NCBI RefSeq assembly: GCF_023698535.1
Contig: NZ_JALJCL010000024.1
Location: 1-32,082, forward strand
Origin: Halorientalis regularis
GTDB taxonomy: Archaea > Halobacteriota > Halobacteria > Halobacteriales > Haloarculaceae
Reading direction: 5' to 3'
DNA: 32,082 nt
Position numbers and translations under genes: made by a program. The notes under the pieces are model-generated. The model searched no databases and was not told the DNA's origin. It saw nothing but the letters and a program-made list of their open reading frames with translations. Below, piece after piece: positions 1 through 8,054 of the stretch. Position 1 is the first letter of the stretch; each line of letters starts with the position of its first letter.

Positions 1-71
1 GTGCGCTCGTTCTCCCAAACGTCTTGACTGTCCTCTTCCAACGTCTCGCTGAGGAGGTCTGCGAGTTGCAT
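1..71 (-). CDS. 5' end of an unidentified gene, cut by the window edge
   Basis: Reading leftwards from an ATG at 71-69, an open frame encodes 23 residues beginning MQLADLLSETLEEDSQDVW and runs off the window. The acidic, helical start looks like haloarchaeal coding sequence. I do not recognise the family. The nearby inverted repeat (71-78 with 122-129) would suit a mobile element end, but that is inference. No function is assigned. Confidence 0.4.
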   Translation of the reverse strand, partial: MQLADLLSETLEEDSQDVWENER

Positions 72-129
72 AGGCACTTCTCGCTACAGCCTCCTCGCTT
101 CTCAAACTCACTCAACTAGACAGTGCCTA
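71..129. repeat. 8-bp inverted repeat upstream of the edge gene
   Basis: TAGGCACT at 71-78 is the exact reverse complement of AGTGCCTA at 122-129, with 43 bases between. The repeat abuts the start codon of the minus-strand edge gene. It could be an operator or part of a mobile-element terminus. The rest of 130-289 is moderately AT-rich (ATATGATTTATTT near 184-196) and shows no gene. Confidence 0.4.
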
Positions 130-289
130 GAAATCGAACTGCTGGAACTCTGCAACTTCAGGCCCACGATTTGATATAGCGACATATGATTTATTTCTGG
201 GTTTCGGTGCGTCCACTCTCACGAGAGGGGTCTGTCGATACGGGGCTGTTACAGTCGGAATATGGGGAAAGAGGGGCCGGTGCCGGCGA

Positions 290-1198
290 TCACTCGCGGT
301 GATCGTCGACGGTCTCGAAGGTGCCGTCGGCGACGGCGGCCGCGACGGCGTCGGTGGTCACGTCGTCGACGTGTTTCGGGTACTTCCGGCGGAAGTAGCC
401 GACGATGTTCTCCACGTCGCGCGCGAGCAGTTCGCGGCTGTTCTCGTGGTCGGTCGGGACGGCCTGGGGCCAGTCGAAGACGGTCACGCCGTCGGCCCCG
501 ACGAAGACGTTGTACTCGCTCATGTCGGCGTGGACGTACCCGCCCTCGTAAGCTGTCGCCAGCTCCACGAGGATCAGATCCAGAATCGGCACGACCTGTT
601 CGGGTTCGAGTCGCGTCCGGGAGAGTTCGGTCGCGTCGATCTTCTCCATCAGGATGGCGTGGCGGTTCTGATCGACCGGGCGGGGGACACTCACGTCGGG
701 GTAGAGGGTTTCGAGGGCGTCGTACTCCCGTTCGGCGGCCTTGCGCGCGGTGTACAGCCAGGAGACGTGGTCGCGATCCGAAGTGTAATCGCGTTCTTTC
801 ATCACTTCCCGGAAGTTGGTGTACCCCTCGCGGTGGTACTTCAGGGCCAGGGGCTTGTAGGAGCGGACCTCGTACACGTCGCTCTCCTTGCCCACGCCCA
901 GGGGCGCGCCGAACTCCTCGACGCTGCCGCGTTCGATGAGGGTGTGCAAGGCCAGCGCGTCGTAGCCCTCGAAGGTGAGCTTGAACCCCTGGTACTGGAT
1001 CGTCTTTCGCTCGACCAGCCCGCGGTCCTCACACCGGTCGAGCCGGTAATCGACGTTCTCCGGCGAGAGCCGCGAGAACTCGGGCAACTTGCCCCGGGCT
1101 ACCCACTCCGAGAACCGCATCCCCTGCTCGATCCCCGAGAGCAGGTGGAAATCCTCGGGTTCGAGCTCCCGCATGAGCGGCGCGACGTTTTCGACCAT
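290..1198 (-). CDS. rio2: RIO-type serine/threonine protein kinase Rio2
   Basis: A 302-residue atypical protein kinase/ATPase of the RIO2 family, which acts in late maturation of the small ribosomal subunit. Residues 1-90 form the winged-helix domain typical of Rio2. The RIO P-loop GVGKESDVYE is at 101-110, the ATP-binding lysine at K120, and the hinge MEKIDA at 184-189. The catalytic loop HADMSEYN puts the catalytic Asp at 225, and the metal-binding motif FDWPQ has its Asp at 242. Archaeal Rio2 more often has a DFPQ-like motif, so Trp here is a mild variant. Length and all key residues match an intact enzyme. The ATG at 1198 is 135 bases from the divergent lplA-like gene. Family assignment is secure; the ribosomal role is taken from the family. 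Confidence 0.95.
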   Translation of the reverse strand: MVENVAPLMRELEPEDFHLLSGIEQGMRFSEWVARGKLPEFSRLSPENVDYRLDRCEDRGLVERKTIQYQGFKLTFEGYDALALHTLIERGSVEEFGAPLGVGKESDVYEVRSYKPLALKYHREGYTNFREVMKERDYTSDRDHVSWLYTARKAAEREYDALETLYPDVSVPRPVDQNRHAILMEKIDATELSRTRLEPEQVVPILDLILVELATAYEGGYVHADMSEYNVFVGADGVTVFDWPQAVPTDHENSRELLARDVENIVGYFRRKYPKHVDDVTTDAVAAAVADGTFETVDDHRE

Positions 1199-1269
1199 CA
1201 GCCGCCCGTAGCGGGCCGGTCCGTAAAAGCCCGACGCGTCCGGCCGCTGGCGACAGTAAATCGGATACC

Positions 1270-1278
1270 GCTATATCG
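1270..1278. promoter_or_regulatory. TATA-like element between rio2 and the lipoate-ligase-like gene
   Basis: CTATATCG lies in the 135-bp divergent spacer. It is about 60 bases ahead of the plus-strand ATG at 1334 and about 72 ahead of the minus-strand ATG at 1198, so it could serve either gene with a short leader. Direction cannot be decided by eye. Confidence 0.3.
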
Positions 1279-1333
1279 AATCCCGAGCGGTGGCCGACAC
1301 AACCGCTTTCCTGCCCCGGGGCCAAGGGCGGCT

Positions 1334-2149
1334 ATGACCGACCTCGCCGACCGGGAGTGGCGGCTGATCCGCGAGGAGCCCTGGGACGGGCCGATGAACA
1401 TGGCTCTCGACGAGATCGCGGCCGAGACCGCCGCTCGGGGCGGCCCGCGCACGCTTCGAGTCTACCAGTGGGAGCCCAGTACCCTCTCGCTGGGGTACAA
1501 CCAGGACGCTGCTACTGTGGACTGGGACTACTGCGATCGCGAGGGGATCACCGTCACCCGCCGACCGACCGGCGGCGGCGGCATCTACCACGACACCCAC
1601 GGCGACATCTCCTACTCGATCATCGCCCCGGCCGACGAACTCCCCGGTGATCTGATGGACAGTTACGAACTCCTCTGTGAACCGATCATGGACGCCTTCG
1701 CGGACATGGGCGTGCCGGCGGCGTTCGCCGACGAGAAACGACCCGCCGTCTACCAGCCGGCCTGTTATCTCCGGGAACTGCACCCGGCCCACGACGTTGT
1801 ATCGGCGACCGACGGGCGCAAACTCAGCGGCAACGCCCAGTACCGTCGCAAAGACAGCGTCATCCAGCACGGGTCGCTGACCTACGCCGGCCGAGCTGAT
1901 CGGCACCTCGCGGTCTTTTCGGGCCACGACGTGACCGTCGACGCGTTCGACGAGCGGGTGGGGGCCATCGAGGACTACACCGACCGCTCCCGGGCGGAGG
2001 CCGTCGATTCGCTGACGGACGCGCTCGCGACGTGGGCCGACGCCGACGGGGGAGCCTGGACCGACGACGAACTCACGCGAGCCCGTGACCGCGCCGAAAA
2101 GAAGTATGCCACGGAGTTGTGGACGCGCGACCGCGAGGACCCGACCTAG
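1334..2149 (+). CDS. Lipoate-protein ligase / octanoyltransferase family protein
   Basis: A 271-residue BPL/LplA-fold protein of lipoyl metabolism. Residues 76-86 carry RRPTGGGGIYH, the lipoyl/octanoyl-AMP binding signature. GRKLSGNAQYRR at 161-172 supplies the conserved lysine (K163), followed by QHGSL. Such enzymes attach lipoate or octanoate to E2/H-protein lysines in the cytoplasm. C144 (PACYLREL) sits about 20 residues before GRK, where LipM-type octanoyltransferases have their catalytic cysteine, so a transferase working without ATP is possible. The open frame extends far upstream, but that part is antisense to rio2. ATG 1334 is the first start after the divergent spacer and begins at the normal family N terminus. 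The 3' end overlaps the convergent peroxiredoxin gene by four bases. Confidence 0.85.
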   Translation: MTDLADREWRLIREEPWDGPMNMALDEIAAETAARGGPRTLRVYQWEPSTLSLGYNQDAATVDWDYCDREGITVTRRPTGGGGIYHDTHGDISYSIIAPADELPGDLMDSYELLCEPIMDAFADMGVPAAFADEKRPAVYQPACYLRELHPAHDVVSATDGRKLSGNAQYRRKDSVIQHGSLTYAGRADRHLAVFSGHDVTVDAFDERVGAIEDYTDRSRAEAVDSLTDALATWADADGGAWTDDELTRARDRAEKKYATELWTRDREDPT

Positions 2150-2679
2150 CTCATCCCAAAACTCGCGGGTTCGTTCCCCAGTTCTTCGACGATGGCCTCG
2201 TGAATCTCCCGGACTGGCGCGGTGTCACGGGTCGGGTCGAGCCAGTGGTTCGAGAGCCACTTGTAGCGGACCTGCTGGTCCCGGTCGACGAGAAACGTCG
2301 ACCGGCGCGCGCGACTGCTGAGCTTGAACGCCCGGTAGCGGACGCCGAAGGCCTCGGCGATGTCCAGATCCGGGTCGGCAAAGAGCGGGAACCCGAGGTC
2401 GAGATAGTCGATGAACCGTTTGTGGAGGGCGGCCCCGGACTTGCTGACGCCGACGACCTGCACCTGATCGCCCGTGGCGAACCAGTCGAAGTCCCGGAAA
2501 TCACACCACTCGTCGATACAGTCCGGACTGAAATCGGCCGTGTAAAAATTGAACAGGACCGGCTTGTCCTCGAGTAGTTCCGATAGTGTCGTCGTCCGAT
2601 CGGTCCCGTCGGGGTCGACCAGCTGGCCCGAAAAATCCGGAACGCGCTCGCCGACGGCGAGCCCCGCCGAATCTGTCAT
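2146..2679 (-). CDS. Peroxiredoxin (AhpC/TSA family)
   Basis: A 177-residue thioredoxin-fold peroxidase. After an N-terminal GERVPDF strand, the active site reads FYTADFSPDC, with the peroxidatic cysteine at C54 and a second cysteine at C59, a spacing seen in BCP-type enzymes with a local resolving Cys. The usual Pro of the P-x3-T/S-x2-C motif is replaced by Thr47, while the Ser/Thr three residues before C54 is kept (S51). GVSKSGAALHKRF and FPLFADPDLDIAEAFGV are classic peroxiredoxin segments. It would reduce peroxides in the cytoplasm using a thioredoxin-like donor. It is tail-to-tail with the lipoate-ligase-like gene, with their stops overlapping by four bases. Confidence 0.88.
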   Translation of the reverse strand: MTDSAGLAVGERVPDFSGQLVDPDGTDRTTTLSELLEDKPVLFNFYTADFSPDCIDEWCDFRDFDWFATGDQVQVVGVSKSGAALHKRFIDYLDLGFPLFADPDLDIAEAFGVRYRAFKLSSRARRSTFLVDRDQQVRYKWLSNHWLDPTRDTAPVREIHEAIVEELGNEPASFGMS

Positions 2680-2987
2680 TCACGGTGCTACGAGCGACGC
2701 CGGTAATACCCTTGGTACGGTTTCAGCACGTGTAGTACCGGTCGTACGAATAGGCTGTCCTGAACCGGAAGCGACCACAGCGGCGAGTCGCGACTTTCAC
2801 CGCCTCGTGAACCACTCTATAATTGTCACGAGCTACCGGTCCAATATTATCGAATGATAATTTGCTCCGTATGCTTTTCAGTCTCCCTTCTACAATTTAG
2901 AATAATGATATTAGAATTGTCGGTCTATAACCAGATAGCGAGGCAGACGGGACTGCATTGTGGTGTTACTACGGGGGGTACCAACGC
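2680..2987. other. AT-rich intergenic spacer with promoter of the surface protein
   Basis: No gene is seen in these 308 bases. G+C drops sharply from about 2815. Two inverted repeats stand out: ATTATC-GAAT-GATAAT at 2846-2861 and ACAATT (2892-2897) with AATTGT (2915-2920). A TATA box (TCTATAA, 2924-2930) would start transcription near 2955, giving a leader of about 33 bases with a G-rich SD-like run (2974-2979) ahead of ATG 2988. A TTG at 2958 in the same frame is a weaker alternative start. The composition shift marks the border of an accessory island. Confidence 0.5.
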
Positions 2988-3812
2988 ATGAGCGGTGAGC
3001 ACCCGTCGGGAGAAGACGAGCAGTCCGCAAACGTGGATGGGTCCGAGACGGAGAGTGACGAGTCGGCAGCCGCCTCCGAGACCACGGTCGATCGGCGAAC
3101 GGTACTCAAGGCCGGGGCACTGACGGCTGTGGCTGGTCTTGGAGCTAGTGGGTTCCTCCTCAGTGGTGACGACTCCGACGAGAACGTTCAGTACGGCTAC
3201 GGCGGAACCCCCGTGGAGACGACCCAGACGACCGTCAGGCAGACGCGAACATCACGGAGTGCGCCAACCGGTCCGACCCCGACCCCGACGGCGACGGCGG
3301 GGGCGGCGACGACCGACGAGGAGACGACGACCACGACGCGTCGCACCACGACGACCTCACAGACCACCACGACTGAACCGACGGAAACGTCTCCCACGAC
3401 CGAAACCCCCGCGACGACGACCGAATCCACCGAGACCGAAACGGAAAGCGGCGGTGGGTTTGTCGGTGGCGGTGGAGGCGGTGGCGGTGGAGGCGGTGGC
3501 GGTGGCGGTGGAGGCGGTGGCGGTGGAGGCGGTGGCGGTGGTAGCTCCGGAGGCGGTGGCAATTCGGGAGATGGGTCGACCACGACGACAACGGATACGG
3601 CGACCACGACGACAACGGATACGGCGACCACGACGACAACGGATACGGCGACCACGACGACAACGGATACGGCGACCACGACGACAACGGATACGGCGAC
3701 CACGACGACCGACGGAACGACGACGGTCACGACCACGACGGAATTGAGTACGGACGAGTACGGCGTCCAGGGGTACGGCGAGTACGGTTACGGCGGCGTC
3801 GCGCCCGACTGA
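2988..3812 (+). CDS. Tat-exported Thr/Gly-rich repeat surface protein
   Basis: A 274-residue low-complexity protein of unknown family. Residues 1-35 are acidic. A twin-arginine signal follows (DRRTVLKAG, R36-R37) with a hydrophobic stretch at about 42-58, so export in the folded state is likely. Next come YGYGG (about 72-76), a Thr/Pro/Ser-rich stalk, 26 consecutive glycines (160-185), and five perfect TTTTTDTA-type octapeptide repeats. It ends with a Tyr/Gly-rich tail (QGYGEYGYGGVAPD). The Thr-rich part resembles O-glycosylated stalks of archaeal cell-surface proteins. The matching YGYGG motifs on either side of the low-complexity core are unusual. Adjacent glycosyltransferase remnants and a glycosidase fit a cell-surface locus. 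No catalytic domain is visible, so it may be a linker, adhesin or matrix component; this is inference. Confidence 0.7.
   Translation: MSGEHPSGEDEQSANVDGSETESDESAAASETTVDRRTVLKAGALTAVAGLGASGFLLSGDDSDENVQYGYGGTPVETTQTTVRQTRTSRSAPTGPTPTPTATAGAATTDEETTTTTRRTTTTSQTTTTEPTETSPTTETPATTTESTETETESGGGFVGGGGGGGGGGGGGGGGGGGGGGGGGGSSGGGGNSGDGSTTTTTDTATTTTTDTATTTTTDTATTTTTDTATTTTTDTATTTTDGTTTVTTTTELSTDEYGVQGYGEYGYGGVAPD
3465..3542 (+). repeat. Glycine-codon tandem repeat
   Basis: 26 successive glycine codons built from an irregular GGTGGAGGCGGTGGCGGT unit (18 bp, several copies). The repetition is at the DNA level, so the length is likely to vary by slippage. Confidence 0.85.
3577..3696 (+). repeat. Five perfect 24-bp tandem repeats (Thr-rich coding)
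   Basis: Units start at 3577, 3601, 3625, 3649 and 3673, each beginning CGACCACGACGACAACGG. A partial sixth unit runs to about 3709. They encode TTTTTDTA-type octapeptides. The perfect identity, including silent positions, indicates recent expansion. 24 bp keeps the frame, so copy number can change without breaking the protein. Confidence 0.92.
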
Positions 3813-3921
3813 TCGCGTCGGCCGTACGGATTTCCGGTGTCGTGGAACGTCGACTGAACGAGCGAATCACTCCGATAGCAGTGTCGAAATAGCCATTACT
3901 GTCGACACGACAATCTCTCGT

Positions 3922-4851
3922 GTGAACGTCGCGTTCGTCTCGAACGTCGTCTACCCCTTCGTCAAGGGTGGGGCAGAAAAGCGGATCTACGAGGTCGGAC
4001 GTCGACTGGCTGCCGATGGCCACGAGATAACGGTGTACGGCCGCCACTTCTGGGACGGACCGGCGACGATGGCGTACGAGGACATGACACTCCGGGCGGT
4101 CGCGCCGAGCGCGGACCTCTACGAAGGTGAGCGCCGTTCGATCACCGAAGCCATCGATTTCTCCGTCCGCCTGCTCCCGGAACTGCAGCCGGCGCTCTCC
4201 GATCGCGAACACGACCTCGTCGTCGCGTCGGTGTTCCCGTACTTTCCCGTGCTCTCGTCGAAACTCGCGACCCTGGGGAACGGGGTACCGCTGGTGACGA
4301 CCTGGCACGAAGTCTGGCGGTCGTACTGGTCCGAGTACCTCGGGCGCCTGGCTCCGTTCGGCCGAGGCGTCGAGTTCGCGACTGCTCGCACGCCACAGCA
4401 CCCCATCGCGATCTCCGACGTGACCGCGTCCCGGCTCGCGGAAATCGGCCCACCCCGCGAGGAGATCGAGATCGTCCCCAACGGGATCGACGTCGATCGG
4501 ATCCGATCCGCCCCAGTTCCGGACGACGGGTACGACGTGCTGTTCGCCGGTCGGTTGATCGAGCACAAGAACGTTGACGTGCTGCTCGATGCGTTCGACG
4601 CGGTCGGACCGGACCACGACGCGACGCTCGGAATCGTCGGAGACGGGCCGGAGTCTGACGCACTTCGGACCCACGCCCAGTCGCTGGACTGCTCGGAGCG
4701 GATCGACTTTCTCGGCTTTCTCGACGACTACGACGATGTCCTCGGCCAGATGCTGGCAGCGGACGTGTTCGTCTCGCCATCGGCGCGCTCGTTCTCGACC
4801 TTCCGGACCTGCTGGCGAAGGTGGTCGGCGTCGAGGTGGCAATCCTCGTGA
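3922..4851 (+). pseudogene. Glycosyltransferase family 4, truncated by a deletion
   Basis: The GTG at 3922 begins MNVAFVSNVVYPFVKGGAEK, the N-terminal Rossmann half of a GT4 (GT-B fold) glycosyltransferase with its GGAEKR motif. The C-terminal half starts normally (IEIVPNGIDV, VLFAGRLIEHKNVDVLLDAF, LGIVGDGPESDAL, DFLGFLDDYDDVLGQML). After ADVFVSPS (about position 4783) the expected REGFG..LEAMA donor-site segment with its catalytic Glu is missing. From there the frame reads about 23 unrelated residues to a stop at 4851. The DNA past about 4776 codes, in another frame, for the end of a GtrA-type protein. The enzyme therefore lacks its nucleotide-sugar site and about 70-90 residues and should be inactive. 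It probably once worked in surface glycan or exopolysaccharide assembly. Confidence 0.85.
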
Positions 4852-5138
4852 TGTTCGCCGTCAACGAACGGTGGACGTTCGCCGGCCGGGGTGCCCCCGG
4901 TTTCGGCCCGCTCGCACACCGCCTCGGCAGATCACACCTCGTTCGTTCGGGTGGGGTGTCGCTCCAGCTCGCCGCCTACTGGCTCCTGACACGTCGACTC
5001 GATATCACGGTCGTCGCGGCCGGGATCGACGTGTGGTTTCTCGTCGCCAGCGTCGTCGCGATCGGTGCCGCGATGCTCGTCAACTACGCGTTCGAGGGGC
5101 TGTTCACCTGGCGGCTCCAGCGCGACGAGGCGACCTGA
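4776..5138 (+). pseudogene. GtrA-family membrane protein, C-terminal remnant
   Basis: In a frame different from the glycosyltransferase, the DNA reads AIGALVLDLPDLLAKVVGVE and then VAILVMFAVNERWTF, followed by two more hydrophobic segments, ending FEGLFTWRLQRDEAT before TGA at 5136-5138. NERWTF after a membrane helix and a C-terminal FxWR motif are typical of GtrA-like four-helix proteins, which help move lipid-linked sugars across membranes. The N-terminal helix region is missing or partial, and no proper start exists apart from an internal GTG at 4821. The junction with the glycosyltransferase lies in about 4773-4787. Translation from GTG 4821 cannot be excluded, but the protein would lack its first helix. 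Confidence 0.75.
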
Positions 5139-5143
5139 CGCGG

Positions 5144-6235
5144 CTACGCCCGGTCGGCCACGTCGGCCAGGAACCGTTTCGTGAACGCGCCCATATACCG
5201 GTCGCCGCTCCGCAGGGTCCCGTCGGTGTCGAACATGGTCGGGCTCCAGAGCGAGTCGGCACACCACGCCGTCCAGCTGAGATTCGCTATTCCCTCGAAG
5301 TACCGCCGAAGTGGCTCGCCGTATCCCGACGTGCTCCCGACCATGTGGTCCGGCTTGTCCTCGTCGTCGACGTAGCCCCACTCCGTCACGAACAGTGGCT
5401 GCTCGTCCGCGACCGCGGCGAGCGCGTCGAGATCGTGGTTCTCGAAGTGTGTCGGATATAGGTGGGTCGCGTATACGATGTTCTCGCCCTCGAAGGGATC
5501 CTCGGCGGCGTATTTCGTGTACGTCGACCAGCGCGGCGACCCGACGAGGAGCGGCGTTTCGGGTGCGTGTGAGCGGACGAGGTCGACCCACGGTTGGGCT
5601 GTCTCTCGCCACGCCGCCCAGTCGCGCCGACCGTCGCCGAACGGCTCGGTCGGTTCGTTGAACAGCTCGAAGAGGACGTGCTCGTCGTCGGCGAACGCCG
5701 GTGCGACCGCGTCCCAGAACCGTCGTACCTCCCGGTCGATCTCGTCGGTGTTCCAGGGCTCGACGCGGTGGAAGTCGATGATTGCGTAACAGTCACGAGC
5801 TTCGAGAAACTCAACGACCGGTCGCACGTACTCCTCGATAGTCCGTTCGAGCCCGATCGAATCGATCGAGTGCTGGAAAGGCACTCGAACCACGTCGGTG
5901 TACCATCCCTCGTCCGGATCGGTGAGACGATCGAGCGTTTCCAGAAACGTCGCATCCCCCATCTGTTGATACTGTGTCCCCCACCAGGGATCGACCGTGT
6001 TCAGCCCGTGGAGATCGACGCTGTTGCCCGCCGGGTCTTTCAGCCATCGACCATCGACGTGGAGGCGTGGCAGTGTGGATTGCATCTGTGCGTCTGACGA
6101 CTTGGATTCACCCCTCGGTGATGTCTTACCACTCGGCGAACGTCTCGACGTCGAGCCGAGTGTCGGTAACAGCCCTCCCGCAGTGACGGCAGTCAGGTAC
6201 TGCCGCCGGGAGAGGCTCGTCACCGTTCTACGCAT
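5144..6235 (-). CDS. Tat-exported glycoside hydrolase family 5 (cellulase-like)
   Basis: A 363-residue retaining glycosidase. It opens with a twin-arginine signal (SRRQYL, R10-R11) and a short hydrophobic segment, then a Ser-rich linker to about residue 55. The TIM barrel follows: LHGLNTVDPWW near 75-85, VVRVPF near 115, and IIDFHRVEP near 152-160 with the conserved His. The acid/base Glu is in LFNEP (E194), then HLYPTHF, and the nucleophile Glu is in FVTEWG (E285). These match GH5 endoglucanase-like enzymes acting outside the cell on beta-glucans or related polysaccharides. The substrate cannot be told from sequence. Its stop is five bases from the end of the GtrA remnant, and it sits in the glycan island, so trimming of a self-made exopolysaccharide is as plausible as feeding on foreign polymer. 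Confidence 0.88.
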   Translation of the reverse strand: MRRTVTSLSRRQYLTAVTAGGLLPTLGSTSRRSPSGKTSPRGESKSSDAQMQSTLPRLHVDGRWLKDPAGNSVDLHGLNTVDPWWGTQYQQMGDATFLETLDRLTDPDEGWYTDVVRVPFQHSIDSIGLERTIEEYVRPVVEFLEARDCYAIIDFHRVEPWNTDEIDREVRRFWDAVAPAFADDEHVLFELFNEPTEPFGDGRRDWAAWRETAQPWVDLVRSHAPETPLLVGSPRWSTYTKYAAEDPFEGENIVYATHLYPTHFENHDLDALAAVADEQPLFVTEWGYVDDEDKPDHMVGSTSGYGEPLRRYFEGIANLSWTAWCADSLWSPTMFDTDGTLRSGDRYMGAFTKRFLADVADRA

Positions 6236-6341
6236 CCCTGTCGTGCTCCGTGCTGGAGACTGTTATTCTCACCGTCCGTTTCGATTTTTATGATCCGTCA
6301 CGCATCGAAGCCGCTTTGACACCGACACACCCAGTGGTGAT
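6236..6341. promoter_or_regulatory. Divergent promoter region between GH5 and nfo
   Basis: A 106-bp spacer between two divergent starts. A T-rich TATA-like element (ATTTTTATGA, about 6284-6293) is well placed for nfo, giving a leader of about 25 bases before ATG 6342. No clear operator repeat is visible. Confidence 0.4.
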
Positions 6342-7178
6342 ATGCTCAGAGTCGGTGCACACACCTCTATCGCCGGCGGCGTCGACAACGCCGTCGAGGA
6401 GCAACTCGACTACGGCGGCAACTGCGGGCAGATCTTCTCGCACTCGCCACAGGTCTGGCAGGATCCGAACATCGACGCCGACAACGCGGCGCAGTTCCGG
6501 GATCGCTCCGAGACCGAAGACGTGGGGCCGTGGGTGATCCACTCCTCGTACCTTGTCAACCTCTGTACGCCCAAAGACGACCTCCGGGCGAAGTCGGTCG
6601 ACTCGATGCAACAGGAGGTCGACGCCGCGGCCGAACTCGACATCGACTACGTCAACGTCCACCTCGGCGCCCACACCGGGGCCGGTGTCGACCAGGGACT
6701 CTCCAACGCCGCGAGCGCGCTGGACGAACTCGACGTGCCCGACGGGGTCACAGTGTTGATCGAGAGCGACGCGGGCAGCGGGACGAAACTCGGCGGCCAG
6801 TTCGAGCACCTGGCGACCGTCCGGGAGCGCACCGAGCAGACAGTCGAGTTCTGTCTCGACACCGCCCACGCCTTCGCGGCGGGGTACGATCTCTCGACGC
6901 CGGCGGGAGTCGACGACACGCTCGCGGAGTTCGACGACGTGGTCGGCCTGGATGACCTGGCCTGTGTCCACCTCAACGACTCGAAACACGACTGTGGCAC
7001 GAACAAAGACGAACATGCCCACGTCGGCGAGGGCCTGATCGGCGACGACGGTATGCGTGCGTTCGTCAACCACGAGGCCATCCGGGACGTGCCGCTGGTG
7101 CTGGAAACGCCGACCGAAGACGGCCGGGGCTTCGCCTGGAACATCGACCGCGTCCACGAACTGCGGGACGGCAAATAA
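6342..7178 (+). CDS. nfo: Endonuclease IV (AP endonuclease)
   Basis: A 278-residue TIM-barrel enzyme that cuts DNA 5' to abasic sites in base excision repair. It opens [18 protein letters not shown], the standard Nfo N terminus. It then shows [69 protein letters not shown] and VPLVLETP. These hold the His/Glu/Asp ligands of the three-zinc site. All expected metal ligands appear present, and the length is normal. The enzyme acts in the cytoplasm on chromosomal DNA. It stands alone, divergent from the GH5 gene. Confidence 0.95.
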   Translation: MLRVGAHTSIAGGVDNAVEEQLDYGGNCGQIFSHSPQVWQDPNIDADNAAQFRDRSETEDVGPWVIHSSYLVNLCTPKDDLRAKSVDSMQQEVDAAAELDIDYVNVHLGAHTGAGVDQGLSNAASALDELDVPDGVTVLIESDAGSGTKLGGQFEHLATVRERTEQTVEFCLDTAHAFAAGYDLSTPAGVDDTLAEFDDVVGLDDLACVHLNDSKHDCGTNKDEHAHVGEGLIGDDGMRAFVNHEAIRDVPLVLETPTEDGRGFAWNIDRVHELRDGK

Positions 7179-7259
7179 ATTCACACGAAGGTATCAACAC
7201 TCGGCGAGCCCTTCTCGCAGAATCAGTCGGTTTTTGGTGCGGTCGAGCCAACTGCTCGT

Positions 7260-8054
7260 GTGCGCGAGTTCAGCGCCGAGTATCTGGAGACGACGCGGGC
7301 GGGGATGTGGGCCGACTCCCGGGAGGCACTCGCCGACCTCGACCTCTCGGCCCGCGAGCGGGTCCTCGACGTGGGCTGTGGGACGGGCGAACTCACGCGA
7401 GTGCTTCGCGAGGAGAGCCCCGCCGAGGTGGTGGGCCTCGACGCCGACCGGGGCTTGCTCGCGAGCGTCGACCCGCCACGACTGCAGGGCGACGCGCTCT
7501 CACTGCCGGTGGCCGACGACAGCTTCGATCTGGTGGTCTGTCAGGCGCTGCTCGTGAACCTGCCGGATCCGGCCGCGGCGGTCGCGGAGTTCGCGCGCGT
7601 CTCGACGGACCTGGTCGCGGCGATCGAGCCGAACAACGCCGCGGTGTCGGTGACCTCCTCGGCCGACCCGGAAGCCCACCTCGCGCAACGCGCGCGTGAA
7701 CTGTATCTTCAGGGTATTTCGACCGACGCCACGCTCGGCGCGGACGCGGCCGGTGTCTTCGAGGCGGCCGGGCTGACCGACGTGACCACGGCCCGGTACG
7801 ATCACGAGCGACGGATCGACCCACCCTATTCCGAGCACGCCGTCGAGGCGGCCCGGCGGAAGGCCAGCGGCGAGGGGCTGGCCACCGACCGCGAGACGAT
7901 GCTCGCCGGCGACGCCACGCCCGAGGAGGTCGACGACCTCCGGGAAGCCTGGCGCGCGATGGGCCGAGACGTGATCGCCCAGATGCAAGCCGACGAGTAC
8001 CACCGCCGCGAGGTCGTCCCCTTCTTCGTCACCGCCGGCTCCGCCCCCGAGTAA
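7260..8054 (+). CDS. Class I SAM-dependent methyltransferase
   Basis: A 264-residue methyltransferase starting at a GTG (MREFSAEYLETTRAGMW). SAM motif I is VLDVGCGTGELTR (about 35-47). VVGLDADRGLL follows, with the acidic ribose contact, and then SFDLVVCQALLVNLPDP as motif IV. The substrate is not predictable. The C-terminal segment (HAVEAARRKASGEGLATDRE, then MGRDVIAQMQADEYHRREVVPFFVTAG) resembles haloarchaeal UbiE/BioC-like methyltransferases of unknown role. It is 81 bases downstream of nfo on the same strand. No partner gene suggests a pathway. Confidence 0.8.
   Translation: MREFSAEYLETTRAGMWADSREALADLDLSARERVLDVGCGTGELTRVLREESPAEVVGLDADRGLLASVDPPRLQGDALSLPVADDSFDLVVCQALLVNLPDPAAAVAEFARVSTDLVAAIEPNNAAVSVTSSADPEAHLAQRARELYLQGISTDATLGADAAGVFEAAGLTDVTTARYDHERRIDPPYSEHAVEAARRKASGEGLATDRETMLAGDATPEEVDDLREAWRAMGRDVIAQMQADEYHRREVVPFFVTAGSAPE

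Noticed and set aside
299-1333. Very long plus-strand open frame running from inside rio2 into the lipoate-ligase-like gene
   Set aside because: The upstream part is the antisense of rio2, which has complete kinase motifs; high G+C keeps antisense frames open. The real gene begins at ATG 1334.
3197-3736. Minus-strand Val/Pro-rich frame opposite the Thr/Gly-rich protein
   Set aside because: It is the reverse reading of a simple repeat; the plus-strand frame has a Tat signal, a promoter and meaningful ends.
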